A stretch of DNA of 60,238 nt from contig JAISVA010000004.1 in assembly GCA_031271815.1 (NCBI GenBank), forward strand, positions 1 through 60,238. Direction: 5' to 3'. The translations under genes were made by a program, and so were the position numbers. Under the pieces are notes generated by a model. That model saw only the letters and a list, made by a program, of their open reading frames with translations, did no database searches and had not been told where the DNA came from. This document shows positions 33,538 to 41,288 of this stretch, one piece after another (the stretch's first letter is position 1; every line of letters begins with the position of its first letter). The stretch is from Prevotellaceae bacterium (GTDB taxonomy: Bacteria > Bacteroidota > Bacteroidia > Bacteroidales > Paludibacteraceae).

Positions 33538-34602
33538 TTATTTCAGTAGTAAAGGGTTAATAAATGCCTGCGGGTCGTGAGGCAGGAAACAAGCCCGCGA
33601 AATATCTTTACCCGATTTATCAACCTCAACACTGTAAGTGGCTTTGAGATAGTTTGATACAGACAAAAAATAATTGGTGTGCGTTGCCTGTGTTACATTA
33701 ATCGGGATTATCCACTTCAAACCATCGCCCGAAGGACTGCGAAACAGCAAAAGCGTATCAAAATAGTCATCGTTTAAGAGTTGATTAAAGAGCGTTTGGA
33801 TATTGTCGGCGGCACTCGGCATAACTTCAAACGAATTTGAGTTCTGCGCTCGTTTGCACGACAATTCAACGCTACTTAAATGGTCGAAATCCACACACAA
33901 CATATTGGAATGTTGAATTAGGGCTTTGTCGTTTCTGCTTGAAAAAATGCCTGAAAATGTGCAGTAATCGAAATTTGAGGCTTTGAATTTTCGGGCTTGG
34001 GCGACATCGGAAATTGTTCGCAGTTTATCGGTACGCTCTTTGTAGAAGTCGCCCTTGATTGCATTGTAAATTTGCAGCAAGTTAACCGCTTTGTGCGGTT
34101 TAGTATTAGAAATCGGGGCTTTGAAGAATGAAAAGAAAATGTCTGAACCTTGATTTATGAGATTAACTTGATTATAAAGATTGGGACTTTTAGGACTGTA
34201 AGGAGTATAAGGACTTGGGGGATAAATGGTGCTGTTTTTGTAGAAACTCCATTGTTCGCCAATGTGTAAATGCAATTCTGTGTTGAGGGTTTGTAAAAGA
34301 GCTTCGCCGCTTTGTTTGTAATGCAATTCGGCAAAGTCGAAAGCATCGCCCGCAAAGATAGCGTTTTCGCTATCTTCGTGGCGGGCAAATTCTTTGTCAA
34401 AAACATTGCCCAAAATATTTTCTTTTTTAATGAAAATATGCAATGTTTCTTTGTTGGAATTGAAAGGATTACGGTATAAGCCGCAATCTCTTTCAACCAA
34501 ATGCAAAATATTATCTGAACAATATTGTTGCAAAATATGGCTGTAAATAGTTAAGCCATAGTGCGTTTTGTTCAAAATAGCCTCTTTACTTATTGTCGCC
34601 AT
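33538..34602 (-). CDS. VirE N-terminal / BT4734-like protein
   Basis: A 354-residue protein. The segment AQARKFKASNFDYCTFSGIF, then NMLCVDFDHL, then LLLFRSPSGDGLKWIIPI and a final KSGKDISRACFLPHDP are the blocks of the BT4734/VirE-N primase-like family, an archaeo-eukaryotic-primase-like fold. It lies 2 bp upstream of the DUF3987 gene; in many Bacteroidota elements the two form one replication module. The N-terminal about 190 residues are variable. Residues about 235-256 hold the inserted SCKRAQNSNSFEVMPSAAD segment. Confidence 0.82.
   Translation of the reverse strand: MATISKEAILNKTHYGLTIYSHILQQYCSDNILHLVERDCGLYRNPFNSNKETLHIFIKKENILGNVFDKEFARHEDSENAIFAGDAFDFAELHYKQSGEALLQTLNTELHLHIGEQWSFYKNSTIYPPSPYTPYSPKSPNLYNQVNLINQGSDIFFSFFKAPISNTKPHKAVNLLQIYNAIKGDFYKERTDKLRTISDVAQARKFKASNFDYCTFSGIFSSRNDKALIQHSNMLCVDFDHLSSVELSCKRAQNSNSFEVMPSAADNIQTLFNQLLNDDYFDTLLLFRSPSGDGLKWIIPINVTQATHTNYFLSVSNYLKATYSVEVDKSGKDISRACFLPHDPQAFINPLLLK
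33800..33862 (-). repeat. In-frame coding repeat, copy in the VirE-N gene
   Basis: About 62 bp encode SCKRAQNSNSFEVMPSAAD right after the VDFDHLSSVEL strand. The DNA is clearly homologous to 33013-33075 (17 identical bases CGGCGGCACTCGGCATA, then TTCAAAC, TTTGA, and CTCGTTTGCACGA). Confidence 0.75.
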
Positions 34603-34912
34603 AATTCCGAATTTTAAACATTGTGTAATTGTCGGACAGGATTTTTATAATGTCCTGACGGCGATAATAAATTTTGTTTCCAATGCGTGAATATGGCAAA
34701 GTGCCGTTTGAACGCAGGGTTTGTAAGGTGCGGGGGCTAATGTGTAGCGTGTGCATCACATCTTGTCCGTCAATCCAATCTTCAAGTGAAACCTCTTTAT
34801 TTTCAAGAAATGCTTGCATACAAGGCAGTTGTGCAATGGTTTTTTCAAAGTCGCTTTGCGGATTTTGTGCGATTTCGCGCAAAATTTCGCTAATGTGTTT
34901 CGGGTTGCTCAT
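34586..34912 (-). CDS. HTH (excisionase-like) DNA-binding protein
   Basis: The start MSNPKHIS (ATG 34912) overlaps the stop of the preceding HTH gene by 4 bp and gives 108 residues; the longer frame upstream is only the other gene's shadow. The C-terminal half is a MerR/excisionase-like winged helix: DGQDVMHTLHISPRTLQTLR, then NGTLPYSRIGNKIYYRRQDI. In Bacteroidota mobile elements such paired HTH genes sit ahead of replication or transfer modules and control excision or copy number. The gene's 3' end overlaps the VirE-N start by 17 bp. Confidence 0.82.
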   Translation of the reverse strand: MSNPKHISEILREIAQNPQSDFEKTIAQLPCMQAFLENKEVSLEDWIDGQDVMHTLHISPRTLQTLRSNGTLPYSRIGNKIYYRRQDIIKILSDNYTMFKIRNYGDNK

Positions 34913-35211
34913 TTTCTTGTCCTCCCTCTTTTGGCTATGTAGTTGGCGGCTTTTTGCTCTACCTCGTTTGCCGAGGCGTTGCGGCGGCTTGTTAGCCACA
35001 AATCCAACTCTGCCCTGCGGAAATAGAGTTTTTTGCCCTGCGGACAGTAACAAGGAATGGCATTTGCACTTGTGAGTTTGTACAAATGACTGCTGCTTAA
35101 ATCAAGATATAAACAGGCTTCCGAAAAGTTGATAATCTCTTTTTGTAAGAGATTTTGCTCGACCAACCGCCGTTCGATTGCATCAAGTTTTGTTAAAATA
35201 TTTTCTTGCAT
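34909..35211 (-). CDS. HTH (excisionase-like) DNA-binding protein
   Basis: A 100-residue protein: an N-terminal helix (NILTKLDAIERRLVEQNLLQ), then an excisionase/HTH_17 domain (INFSEACLYLDLSSSHLYKL, TSANAIPCYCPQGKKLYFRR), then a basic tail (KRGRTRK). It is the first of two coupled HTH genes (ATGA overlap). No tyrosine recombinase is encoded nearby, so if these are excisionase-type factors they now lack a local partner. Confidence 0.82.
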   Translation of the reverse strand: MQENILTKLDAIERRLVEQNLLQKEIINFSEACLYLDLSSSHLYKLTSANAIPCYCPQGKKLYFRRAELDLWLTSRRNASANEVEQKAANYIAKRGRTRK

Positions 35212-35354
35212 AATTTTTAACGCTCGCCGTGTTTTTGGGCTTTTCGATTGTGGCGACTTTCAAAAAGAAAAGCCGCAATTTCCATTGTGGAAAATGCGGC
35301 TGCAAAAGAATATGTAAAAAGACCTTACAAGGGGTTGTACAAGGGGTTGGAAAT

Positions 35355-35798
35355 TTAGTATTCTTTGTTTTTGTTTATTGATAATGAGGTGTTTAATTCT
35401 GCAAGAATTTTATTTGCCTCGTCAATATGGCGGCTGTGATTTTTTGAAAATGACACGCCTTTTTGTAGTTCGTTGTAAATGTTGCTGTAACTGTTGCCTG
35501 TTAAAAACGCTATCAACTTGCAAATTTTTGAAAGGTCGTTGTATGCTGTGCCTAACTGCATTTGTTTGAGCATTTCCAAAATGACAACGGAGCGGACTTT
35601 GATAGGCACAGCGTTGGTGTTTTCTTTTTCGGGCATTTCGAGCGGCTGTTGGAGTAGTTGAATTTTCCGCTCTATAATGCTGTGAATGTTTTTTGGGTAG
35701 TCTTTTTGTAGCAAAGCCAAATCTATGATTTGGAGTAAATCAATTTGCTTTTGACTTGAAAAATTGTGTTGTAACGTATCGATAGATTCGCTACACAT
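35355..35798 (-). CDS. Unrecognised island protein, 5' end replaced by IS sequence
   Basis: The frame gives 147 residues, but its first nine or ten codons (MCSESIDTLQ) are read from the left inverted repeat of the IS481 element that starts at 35770. The original gene therefore continued to the right and was cut by the insertion. The remaining part is soluble and helical (VRSVVILEMLKQMQLGTAYNDL, NSYSNIYNELQKGVSFSKNHSRHID) and resembles proteins near replication genes of Bacteroidota mobile elements. I do not recognise a function. An antiparallel 10-bp direct repeat AAGGGGTTG-TAC-AAGGGGTTG lies just after its stop (35329-35350). Confidence 0.6.
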   Translation of the reverse strand: MCSESIDTLQHNFSSQKQIDLLQIIDLALLQKDYPKNIHSIIERKIQLLQQPLEMPEKENTNAVPIKVRSVVILEMLKQMQLGTAYNDLSKICKLIAFLTGNSYSNIYNELQKGVSFSKNHSRHIDEANKILAELNTSLSINKNKEY

Positions 35799-36877
35799 TT
35801 AATCTCATTTGTTTCGTTAAAAACCATTATCTTTCGAGCATGAAAGATAGAGAAAGACAAATAAGAGCACGCAAAAACTGGCTTAAAGTCTATTCAGAAC
35901 TCGGTTCTGTCTCAAAGGCTGCATTACGATGTGGAGTAGCCAGATCAACCATGCATCGTTGGATTCAAAGGCATAAAGAAGAAGGAGAATCAGGATTGTC
36001 AGATAAGTCTAAACGTCCTAAAACCCTATCTAATACAAAGGTTTCAGAAGATATTGAAGCTCTCATTCTTGACATTAGGAATAAAAGGAGGTGGGGTGCT
36101 CAACGTATTTCAACTCACTTATTACGGAAGAAGATAAAACTGTCTGCAATGACGGTATGGAGAGTTTTATCAAAACATAATGTCAAACCAATCGTAAAGA
36201 GGCGTAAGAAATCTGAATATAAACGCTATAACAAAGAAATACCAGGGGAAAGGGTTCAGATGGATGTTACAAAAATCAGAAGTGGAGCTTATCAGTTCAC
36301 AGCTATAGATGACTGTACCAGAATGAAAACCATTAGGATTTATCCGAATAAGAAGGTAGAAAATACAATCCACTTTTTAGGAGAAATAATTGACACTTTT
36401 CAATTTCCCATTCAACGAATACAAACGGATTGGGGCACTGAATTTTTCAATTATGACTTCCAATATGAGTTGCACGAACACTTCATCAAATTCAGACCAA
36501 TAAAGCCCAAAACTCCACATTTGAATGGTAAAGTTGAAAGAACTCAACAAACCGACAAGGTGGAATTTTGGTCTTTATTTGATTTATCTGATGATTTCTT
36601 AGACTTAAGTGTCTTAGCAATTGATTGGCAAGATTTTTATAATAAAAAGAGACCTCATTCTTCTCTCAATGGCAAAACTCCTTGGCAGAAACTTAAATCT
36701 GTAGAGCATCTTATCCCTATTCAACCTGATGTCACAAAACAGTTCTGGGACTCAGGAGAAGAAGTTTGGCCGAGAAATTATGAATATCTTAAACGATTCA
36801 AAAATAAAACCATTCCAAGAAAAAATGGCTAAAAAAATCCAATCACATTATTGTAGCGGATCTATTGGTATAGCACA
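35770..36877 (+). mobile_element. IS481-family insertion sequence
   Basis: About 1.1 kb. The ends are 26-bp imperfect inverted repeats, 19 of 26 identical: the left starts TGTAACGTATCGATAGATTC and the right, read inward, starts TGTGCTATACCAATAGATCC; both continue CGCTACA. TGT...ACA termini are usual for this family. I see no clear target-site duplication. It interrupts the gene at 35355-35798 and abuts the E1-like gene. Confidence 0.85.
35840..36832 (+). CDS. IS481-family transposase
   Basis: A 330-residue transposase. The N-terminal helix-turn-helix (about 12-50, SVSKAALRCGVARSTMHRWI) and a second HTH (WGAQRISTHLL) precede an RNaseH-like DDE core: D in VQMDVTKI, D in IQTDWGTEF and E in NGKVERTQQTD, spaced about 55 and 35 residues apart. 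The C-terminus RPHSSLNGKTPWQKL is typical. It appears intact and fills the IS at 35770-36877. Confidence 0.92.
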   Translation: MKDRERQIRARKNWLKVYSELGSVSKAALRCGVARSTMHRWIQRHKEEGESGLSDKSKRPKTLSNTKVSEDIEALILDIRNKRRWGAQRISTHLLRKKIKLSAMTVWRVLSKHNVKPIVKRRKKSEYKRYNKEIPGERVQMDVTKIRSGAYQFTAIDDCTRMKTIRIYPNKKVENTIHFLGEIIDTFQFPIQRIQTDWGTEFFNYDFQYELHEHFIKFRPIKPKTPHLNGKVERTQQTDKVEFWSLFDLSDDFLDLSVLAIDWQDFYNKKRPHSSLNGKTPWQKLKSVEHLIPIQPDVTKQFWDSGEEVWPRNYEYLKRFKNKTIPRKNG

Positions 36878-36882
36878 CATTA

Positions 36883-37860
36883 TTGCCACAAGATTTTTTA
36901 AAATTTCTTCATTCAATAGAAAAAAACACTCATAAAGAAAAAGGAAAACATTTGCCGTTATTTGTTGGATATAATATTTCCGAGACTGAAATTCACTGGC
37001 AAGTTATTATGTTAGAACTTGGTAATTTTCCCATTTATGGCGAGAAAATAAATAAGCAATGGATTTCTATGATAGATGGGGATAGAGATATTAATTGGGT
37101 AATGACAAAAAATTGTTCTTATAAATATTTTTTTGGACGAGGAAAATTAAATAACAAACTCACAGATGGAAAAATTTTAATCATCGGCATTGGAGCTATT
37201 GGAAGCATTCTTGCTAAAACATTGGCAAGAAGTGGTTGTACGAAGATTGATTTTATAGATTACGATGTGAAAGAGCCTGAAAATGTTTGCCGGTCGGAAT
37301 ATTCTTTCGTTACAGGAATAACAAATAAAACTAATGACTTAATAAATGAAATGTGTTTAATTTCTCCTTTTTTTGAACCGGCGCATGGTGGTTACGATTT
37401 TTCGGAAGCATTTGATTTTCTCATAAAATCTAATTTGACTGACACAACTGCTAAAATAGAAATAGAAAAATATCTGAATGAATATGATGTGATTTTTGAT
37501 TGTACAGCTGATAATGATTTACTTTATGTGCTAAGTCGGTTAAATATAAATTCAACGCTTTTAAACTTTTCAATATCAAATCATGCAAAACAATTTGTAT
37601 GTGCTGCCGAACAAAACAGATATGATTTCATTTGTACACAATTCAATGGAAATACATTGATATTTGATGTTGATGACTTGTATAATCCGACAGGCTGTTG
37701 GAGTCCAACTTTTAAGGCTTCCTATAATGATATAAATACACTTGTACAGTTCGCTATAAAGCATGTTAATTTGAAATTTGAACAAGGTAAGGCTTTGAGA
37801 AATTTTGTTATTGAAACTGATAACACAGATTGTCTAAACATTAAACTGAAAGAATTTTGA
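36883..37860 (+). CDS. ThiF/E1-like adenylyltransferase (Cap2-related), probably 5'-truncated
   Basis: The 325-residue product has an E1/ThiF Rossmann core: ILIIGIGAIGSILAKTLARSG (about 98-118), IDFIDYDVKEPENVCRSEY, and IFDCTADNDLLY. The C-terminal GCWSPTFKASYNDINTL carries the cysteine where E1-type enzymes hold a thioester. The 90 N-terminal residues are not a recognised domain. Cap2 enzymes of type II CBASS begin with an E2 domain, so this gene may have lost it: the IS481 element ends 5 bp before the ATG and an in-frame stop lies at 36871. It overlaps the JAMM gene and should form a conjugation/deconjugation pair. Confidence 0.8.
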   Translation: MPQDFLKFLHSIEKNTHKEKGKHLPLFVGYNISETEIHWQVIMLELGNFPIYGEKINKQWISMIDGDRDINWVMTKNCSYKYFFGRGKLNNKLTDGKILIIGIGAIGSILAKTLARSGCTKIDFIDYDVKEPENVCRSEYSFVTGITNKTNDLINEMCLISPFFEPAHGGYDFSEAFDFLIKSNLTDTTAKIEIEKYLNEYDVIFDCTADNDLLYVLSRLNINSTLLNFSISNHAKQFVCAAEQNRYDFICTQFNGNTLIFDVDDLYNPTGCWSPTFKASYNDINTLVQFAIKHVNLKFEQGKALRNFVIETDNTDCLNIKLKEF

Positions 37861-38327
37861 TTTTAGGAATAGATAAATTAGGATTGAGTCTTGAAGCTAA
37901 TGATGAACTATTAAACAGTATCGTTGAAATAGGGAAAAGTCATTATCCAAACGAGTTTGGCGGCTTTCTGATTGGAAATTACAGCGATGACAACAAGCGT
38001 TTACATATCACAGATATGATATTACCGGAAAATTTCAAGGCTTCGAGATATTTCTTTGAAAGAACTACAAAGGGTATCGACAAGTTTCTTGTCAATTATT
38101 ATAAAGAAACTCCGAAAAAATTTTACGTTGGAGAATGGCATACGCATCCTGATAATAGTCCGATTCCAAGTTTTACCGATATTTCAGCAATAAATGCCAT
38201 AATAAATAATCAAAATGCTTGCCTTGTCAATCCTGTATTATTGATTATTGGGTATTCCAAAACACAAGTTAATTTTGAATTTTATGTTTACTTTGAAAAT
38301 AAATTATATAAATATGGAACCTGTTGA
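37857..38327 (+). CDS. JAMM/MPN+ metalloprotease (Cap3/deubiquitinase-like)
   Basis: A 156-residue protein starting with TTG that overlaps the preceding TGA stop (TTGA). It carries a complete JAMM motif: E33 in EFGGFLIG, then H95-x-H97-P in GEWHTHPDNSPIPS, S105 and D108. In bacterial ubiquitin-like systems (type II CBASS Cap3, Bil DUB) such enzymes remove or prime conjugates. The E1-like gene directly upstream supports that reading. Confidence 0.87.
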   Translation: MILGIDKLGLSLEANDELLNSIVEIGKSHYPNEFGGFLIGNYSDDNKRLHITDMILPENFKASRYFFERTTKGIDKFLVNYYKETPKKFYVGEWHTHPDNSPIPSFTDISAINAIINNQNACLVNPVLLIIGYSKTQVNFEFYVYFENKLYKYGTC

Positions 38328-39138
38328 TTTAAAACAGTTATTTAATGGTTTGCAGAAACAAATGTCTGCACAACTCAACACGAATAGGGAATTTATTGAA
38401 CATCCCGGTTCAAAAGGCGATGCTTTAGAAAATGCATGGATTGAATGGTTACGAAAATATTTGCCGAACAGATATTGCGTCGATAAAGCCATTGTGATAG
38501 ACCATGAAGGTAATACAAGCCAGCAAATGGACATTGTGATTTACGATAATTGGTTTACTCCATTTATTTTTAACCAAAACGGATTCTACTACATACCTGC
38601 TGAAGGAGTGTATGCAGTCTTTGAAGTAAAGCCTGATATAAAAGGAAATGTTGGAGATAAAACCTATATTGAGTATGCAGGAGAAAAAATAGAAAGTGTA
38701 AGATTGTTAAAAAGAGAAGCCGCAAGTTTTATAAATGGCGGAAACATATGTTCTCCTCGCCCTTTAACCAAGATTGTTGGTGGTATTCTATGCAGTACTA
38801 ATACATTTACGCACAAAAATGATGATACTATAACTAACCACATACAAGCGTTAGAAAATTTAAAAAGTATTGATTTGGGCTGTATTGCTGATTATGGAAG
38901 TTTCTACATTGACTATAATCCAAATAAAGAAATTACTGATGTTGGGCAAGATGCTTATTTAGATTTTTATTCAAACCGAAAATTTAATAAAATCAAATTC
39001 AGTAATGCAAACCATTCCTTTGTAACGTTCTTTATGCAATTAACACGATATTTACAACAGGCGATTGGAACTATACCTGCTATAAACTTAAATGCTTATT
39101 TGAGCAATATAGGTGAAGAAGTTGACGAGCAGATATAG
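38314..39138 (+). CDS. DUF6602 protein, PD-(D/E)XK nuclease-like
   Basis: The start MEPVDLKQLF (ATG 38314, overlapping the JAMM gene by 14 bp) gives 274 residues. The segment SKGDALENAWIEWLRKYLP, then QQMDIVIYDNW (D73/D78), then GVYAVFEVKPDI (E104-x-K106) has the order E...D...ExK of PD-(D/E)XK nucleases and fits DUF6602. It may be the DNA-cutting effector of the E1/JAMM set, or an unrelated passenger. The C-terminal third is not recognised. Confidence 0.78.
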   Translation: MEPVDLKQLFNGLQKQMSAQLNTNREFIEHPGSKGDALENAWIEWLRKYLPNRYCVDKAIVIDHEGNTSQQMDIVIYDNWFTPFIFNQNGFYYIPAEGVYAVFEVKPDIKGNVGDKTYIEYAGEKIESVRLLKREAASFINGGNICSPRPLTKIVGGILCSTNTFTHKNDDTITNHIQALENLKSIDLGCIADYGSFYIDYNPNKEITDVGQDAYLDFYSNRKFNKIKFSNANHSFVTFFMQLTRYLQQAIGTIPAINLNAYLSNIGEEVDEQI

Positions 39139-39406
39139 TTTTAAAACGCAAGCTGCAAAAGAATTAATAGAACGAGTGATTGAATCAAAAATTGACATTA
39201 CAGAATTACACAAAAATTGGTTTGCCATTTGCGGTGTAATTAAAAATCTTTTTGGAGAAAAGGGTCGAGAAATGTTTCATCGGATAAGTCAGTTTTATCC
39301 TGCCCATGACTATAACGTAACCGATGATTTTTTCAGCCGTTGCAGAAAATACCGTTACTCATCCGATAGATTATTTGAAATCGCAGGAAAATACGGGATA
39401 GATTGA
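39113..39406 (+). CDS. Small PriCT_2-like protein
   Basis: A GTG-started frame of 97 residues (a TTG at 39122 is also possible) overlapping the DUF6602 gene. Residues about 30-95 (WFAICGVIKNLFGEKGREMFHRISQFYPAHDY...RLFEIAGKYGID) match the PriCT_2 pattern of the DUF3987 protein (GFALADALGESGRTYYHRLSHFYSGYT). It stops where a larger primase would go on to the helicase part, so it is either a stand-alone domain or a fragment from a related mobile element. Confidence 0.6.
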   Translation: MKKLTSRYSFKTQAAKELIERVIESKIDITELHKNWFAICGVIKNLFGEKGREMFHRISQFYPAHDYNVTDDFFSRCRKYRYSSDRLFEIAGKYGID

Positions 39407-39456
39407 TGTTTCATTTGTTTCTTCTGATTCAATAAGTTGTGTGCAACGCACAAAAA

Positions 39457-39487
39457 AAGCCGTTATGGAAATGTTCCGTAACGGCTT
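39457..39487 (-). terminator. Terminator of the tRNA-CAT gene
   Basis: On the minus strand AAGCCGTTACGGAA, a short loop and TTCCATAACGGCTT are followed by TTTTTTTG. It lies 14 bp after the tRNA 3' end. Confidence 0.85.
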
Positions 39488-39500
39488 GGTTTTCAATTTG

Positions 39501-39575
39501 TGGGCCCAACTGGGCTTGAACCAGTGACCCCCTGATTATGAGTCAGGTGCTACTAACCAACTGAGCTATAGGCCC
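39501..39575 (-). tRNA. tRNA with CAT anticodon (Met or Ile2)
   Basis: The minus strand reads GGGCCTATAGCTCAGTTGG...CCTGACTCATAATCAGG...GGTTCAAGCCC...TGGGCCCA. The acceptor arms GGGCCTA and TGGGCCC pair, the anticodon loop is CTCATAA and the T-loop is GTTCAAG. CCA is not encoded. A CAT anticodon may be elongator Met or lysidine-modified Ile; the sequence alone does not decide. Its 3' end faces the mobile island, the usual position for integration of island elements. Confidence 0.92.
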
Positions 39576-39594
39576 CATTTACAAAAGATTTCAT

Positions 39595-39602
39595 TATCTT
39601 TG
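39595..39602 (+). promoter_or_regulatory. TAnnTTTG box before the HAD gene
   Basis: TATCTTTG lies 66 bp before the ATG at 39668, diverging from the tRNA. No -33 TTG is visible at the usual spacing. Confidence 0.45.
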
Positions 39603-39667
39603 CAAATCGGGTACAAAAGTAACTATTTTTGCGAAATAGAAAAATTTTTTCAGGCATTTTTTTAGAA

Positions 39668-40351
39668 ATGATAAATTTGACAGGCATTAAAAATATTTTC
39701 TTCGATCTGGGAGGCGTTTTGATAAATCTCGACAAAGAGCGCTGTTTGATTGAATTTCAGCAGCTTGGAATTCAAAAAATCGAAGAGCAGATCGGACACA
39801 GTTTCAAATCCGGACTTTTTCTGCGGTTGGAAGAAGGGGCAATCACACCGGCAGAATTCCGGAACGAAATACGAAAAATGAGCGATCAACGGGTAACGGA
39901 CAACGAAATAGACTACGCCTGGAATTGTTTCCTGCTGGATATTTCACCCGCAAAGCTGGAATTTTTGCTGAAATTGCGGAAGGATTACCGTGTATTTATG
40001 CTGAGCAATACCAATCAAATTCATTTTGAGCGCATCAAAACACGCCATTTCATCGACAAAAACGGACATTCAATAGATGACTATTTTGAAAAATGCTACC
40101 TTTCTTACGAATTGCACCTTTCGAAACCCGGCAAGGAAATTTTCGAAGCGGTCATTGCCGATTCGGGCGTAGCGCCACTCGAAAGCCTGTTTTTGGACGA
40201 CAACCGTCAAAATATAGAAACGGCACAATCGCTGGGATTCCGTACCTGTTGCATTTCCGAAAACGAAAACTTTACGGAAATGATGATTTCCAAGTCCAGG
40301 CAAGGATATAATTATATAACGCAGGACATAAATCCTGTGAAAATATTATGA
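39668..40351 (+). CDS. HAD-superfamily phosphatase
   Basis: The start MINLTGIKNIFF (ATG 39668) gives 227 residues; the upstream extension contains the AT-rich promoter zone. HAD motifs are FFDLGGVLINLD (nucleophile D), VFMLSNTNQIH (motif II), a lysine in HLSKPGKEIFEAV and LFLDDNRQNIETA (motif IV). It resembles the YihX/alpha-D-glucose-1-phosphate phosphatase branch of HAD-IA enzymes. The substrate is not known. It is 10 bp upstream of ribF, suggesting cotranscription. Confidence 0.88.
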   Translation: MINLTGIKNIFFDLGGVLINLDKERCLIEFQQLGIQKIEEQIGHSFKSGLFLRLEEGAITPAEFRNEIRKMSDQRVTDNEIDYAWNCFLLDISPAKLEFLLKLRKDYRVFMLSNTNQIHFERIKTRHFIDKNGHSIDDYFEKCYLSYELHLSKPGKEIFEAVIADSGVAPLESLFLDDNRQNIETAQSLGFRTCCISENENFTEMMISKSRQGYNYITQDINPVKIL

Positions 40352-40361
40352 AATTACATAT

Positions 40362-41288
40362 ATGGAATTAATCAAAGATATAGAAAATTTCAAGAATAAC
40401 GGTTTGGCACTGACCATCGGTTTTTTTGACGGGGTACATGCGGGACACCGGTTTTTGATCCGGCAGGTAGAGGAAATAGCTGCGAAAGAGGGTCTGAAAT
40501 CCGCTATCCTGACTTTCGACCCGCATCCTCGCCTGGTGTTGGACGAGGCGTATAAACCTCGCCTGCTGAACAGTTTTTCCGAAAAAGTTGAATTATTGAA
40601 TAAATTACCGTTGGATTATTGTATTCAACTGAATTTTACACACGAATTTGCCAACTATCCGGCGTACGAATTTATGCGTGAAATTTTGCAAAAAAAACTG
40701 AATGTAAAGCATTTAATCATTGGATATGATCACCGTTTCGGGAAAAACCGGGAAGAGGGATTTGACGAATATTGTCAATACGGAACGAAACTCGGCATAA
40801 AAGTCTCGCGCGTTCAACCTTATGAAGAAAACGGGTTCAAAATCAGCTCCTCGTTTATTCGCCGCCTGTTGATTTCGGGCGATATAAAATCGGCAAATCA
40901 TTACCTCGGATATCCTTTTTCGTTTAAGGGCGTAGTTGTCGAAGGGTTTAAACTGGGGCGCAAGTTTGGTTTCCCGACCGCCAATCTGCGCTTATCGTTT
41001 GAGTATAAGTGCGTTCCCGATGCAGGCGTTTATGCTGTATGGGTGAATGCGGGGCAGGCAACTTACGGCGGAATGCTGTATATCGGCAACCGTCCTACCG
41101 TTGCCAACGGTGGAGAACCTTCCATTGAGGTTAATCTGTTTGATTTTGAAGGCGATTTATATGGAAAAGAACTTACAATAACCTTTGTTGACAAAATACG
41201 GAACCAGCAGAAGTTTCAGCATGTAGAGCTTCTGAAGGAACAGTTAAATTCAGACAAGCAGGCTGTTAAAAAGATTTTGTTTCCGTAA
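40362..41288 (+). CDS. ribF: Bifunctional riboflavin kinase/FAD synthetase
   Basis: The 308-residue enzyme makes FMN and then FAD. The N-terminal FAD-synthetase domain has LTIGFFDGVHAGHRFLI (nucleotidyl-transfer HxGH-type motif) and AILTFDPHPRLVL. It continues with LIIGYDHRFGKNREEG and ISSSFIRRLLISGDI. The C-terminal riboflavin-kinase barrel has LGRKFGFPTANL, AGVYAVWV, and GNRPTVANGGEPSIEVNLFDF. Length and domain order are standard. Confidence 0.95.
   Translation: MELIKDIENFKNNGLALTIGFFDGVHAGHRFLIRQVEEIAAKEGLKSAILTFDPHPRLVLDEAYKPRLLNSFSEKVELLNKLPLDYCIQLNFTHEFANYPAYEFMREILQKKLNVKHLIIGYDHRFGKNREEGFDEYCQYGTKLGIKVSRVQPYEENGFKISSSFIRRLLISGDIKSANHYLGYPFSFKGVVVEGFKLGRKFGFPTANLRLSFEYKCVPDAGVYAVWVNAGQATYGGMLYIGNRPTVANGGEPSIEVNLFDFEGDLYGKELTITFVDKIRNQQKFQHVELLKEQLNSDKQAVKKILFP

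Noticed and set aside
35760-36890. Target-site duplication flanking the IS481 element
   Set aside because: The bases just outside the inverted repeats do not match on the two sides, so a duplication cannot be claimed; a deletion at one side could explain this.
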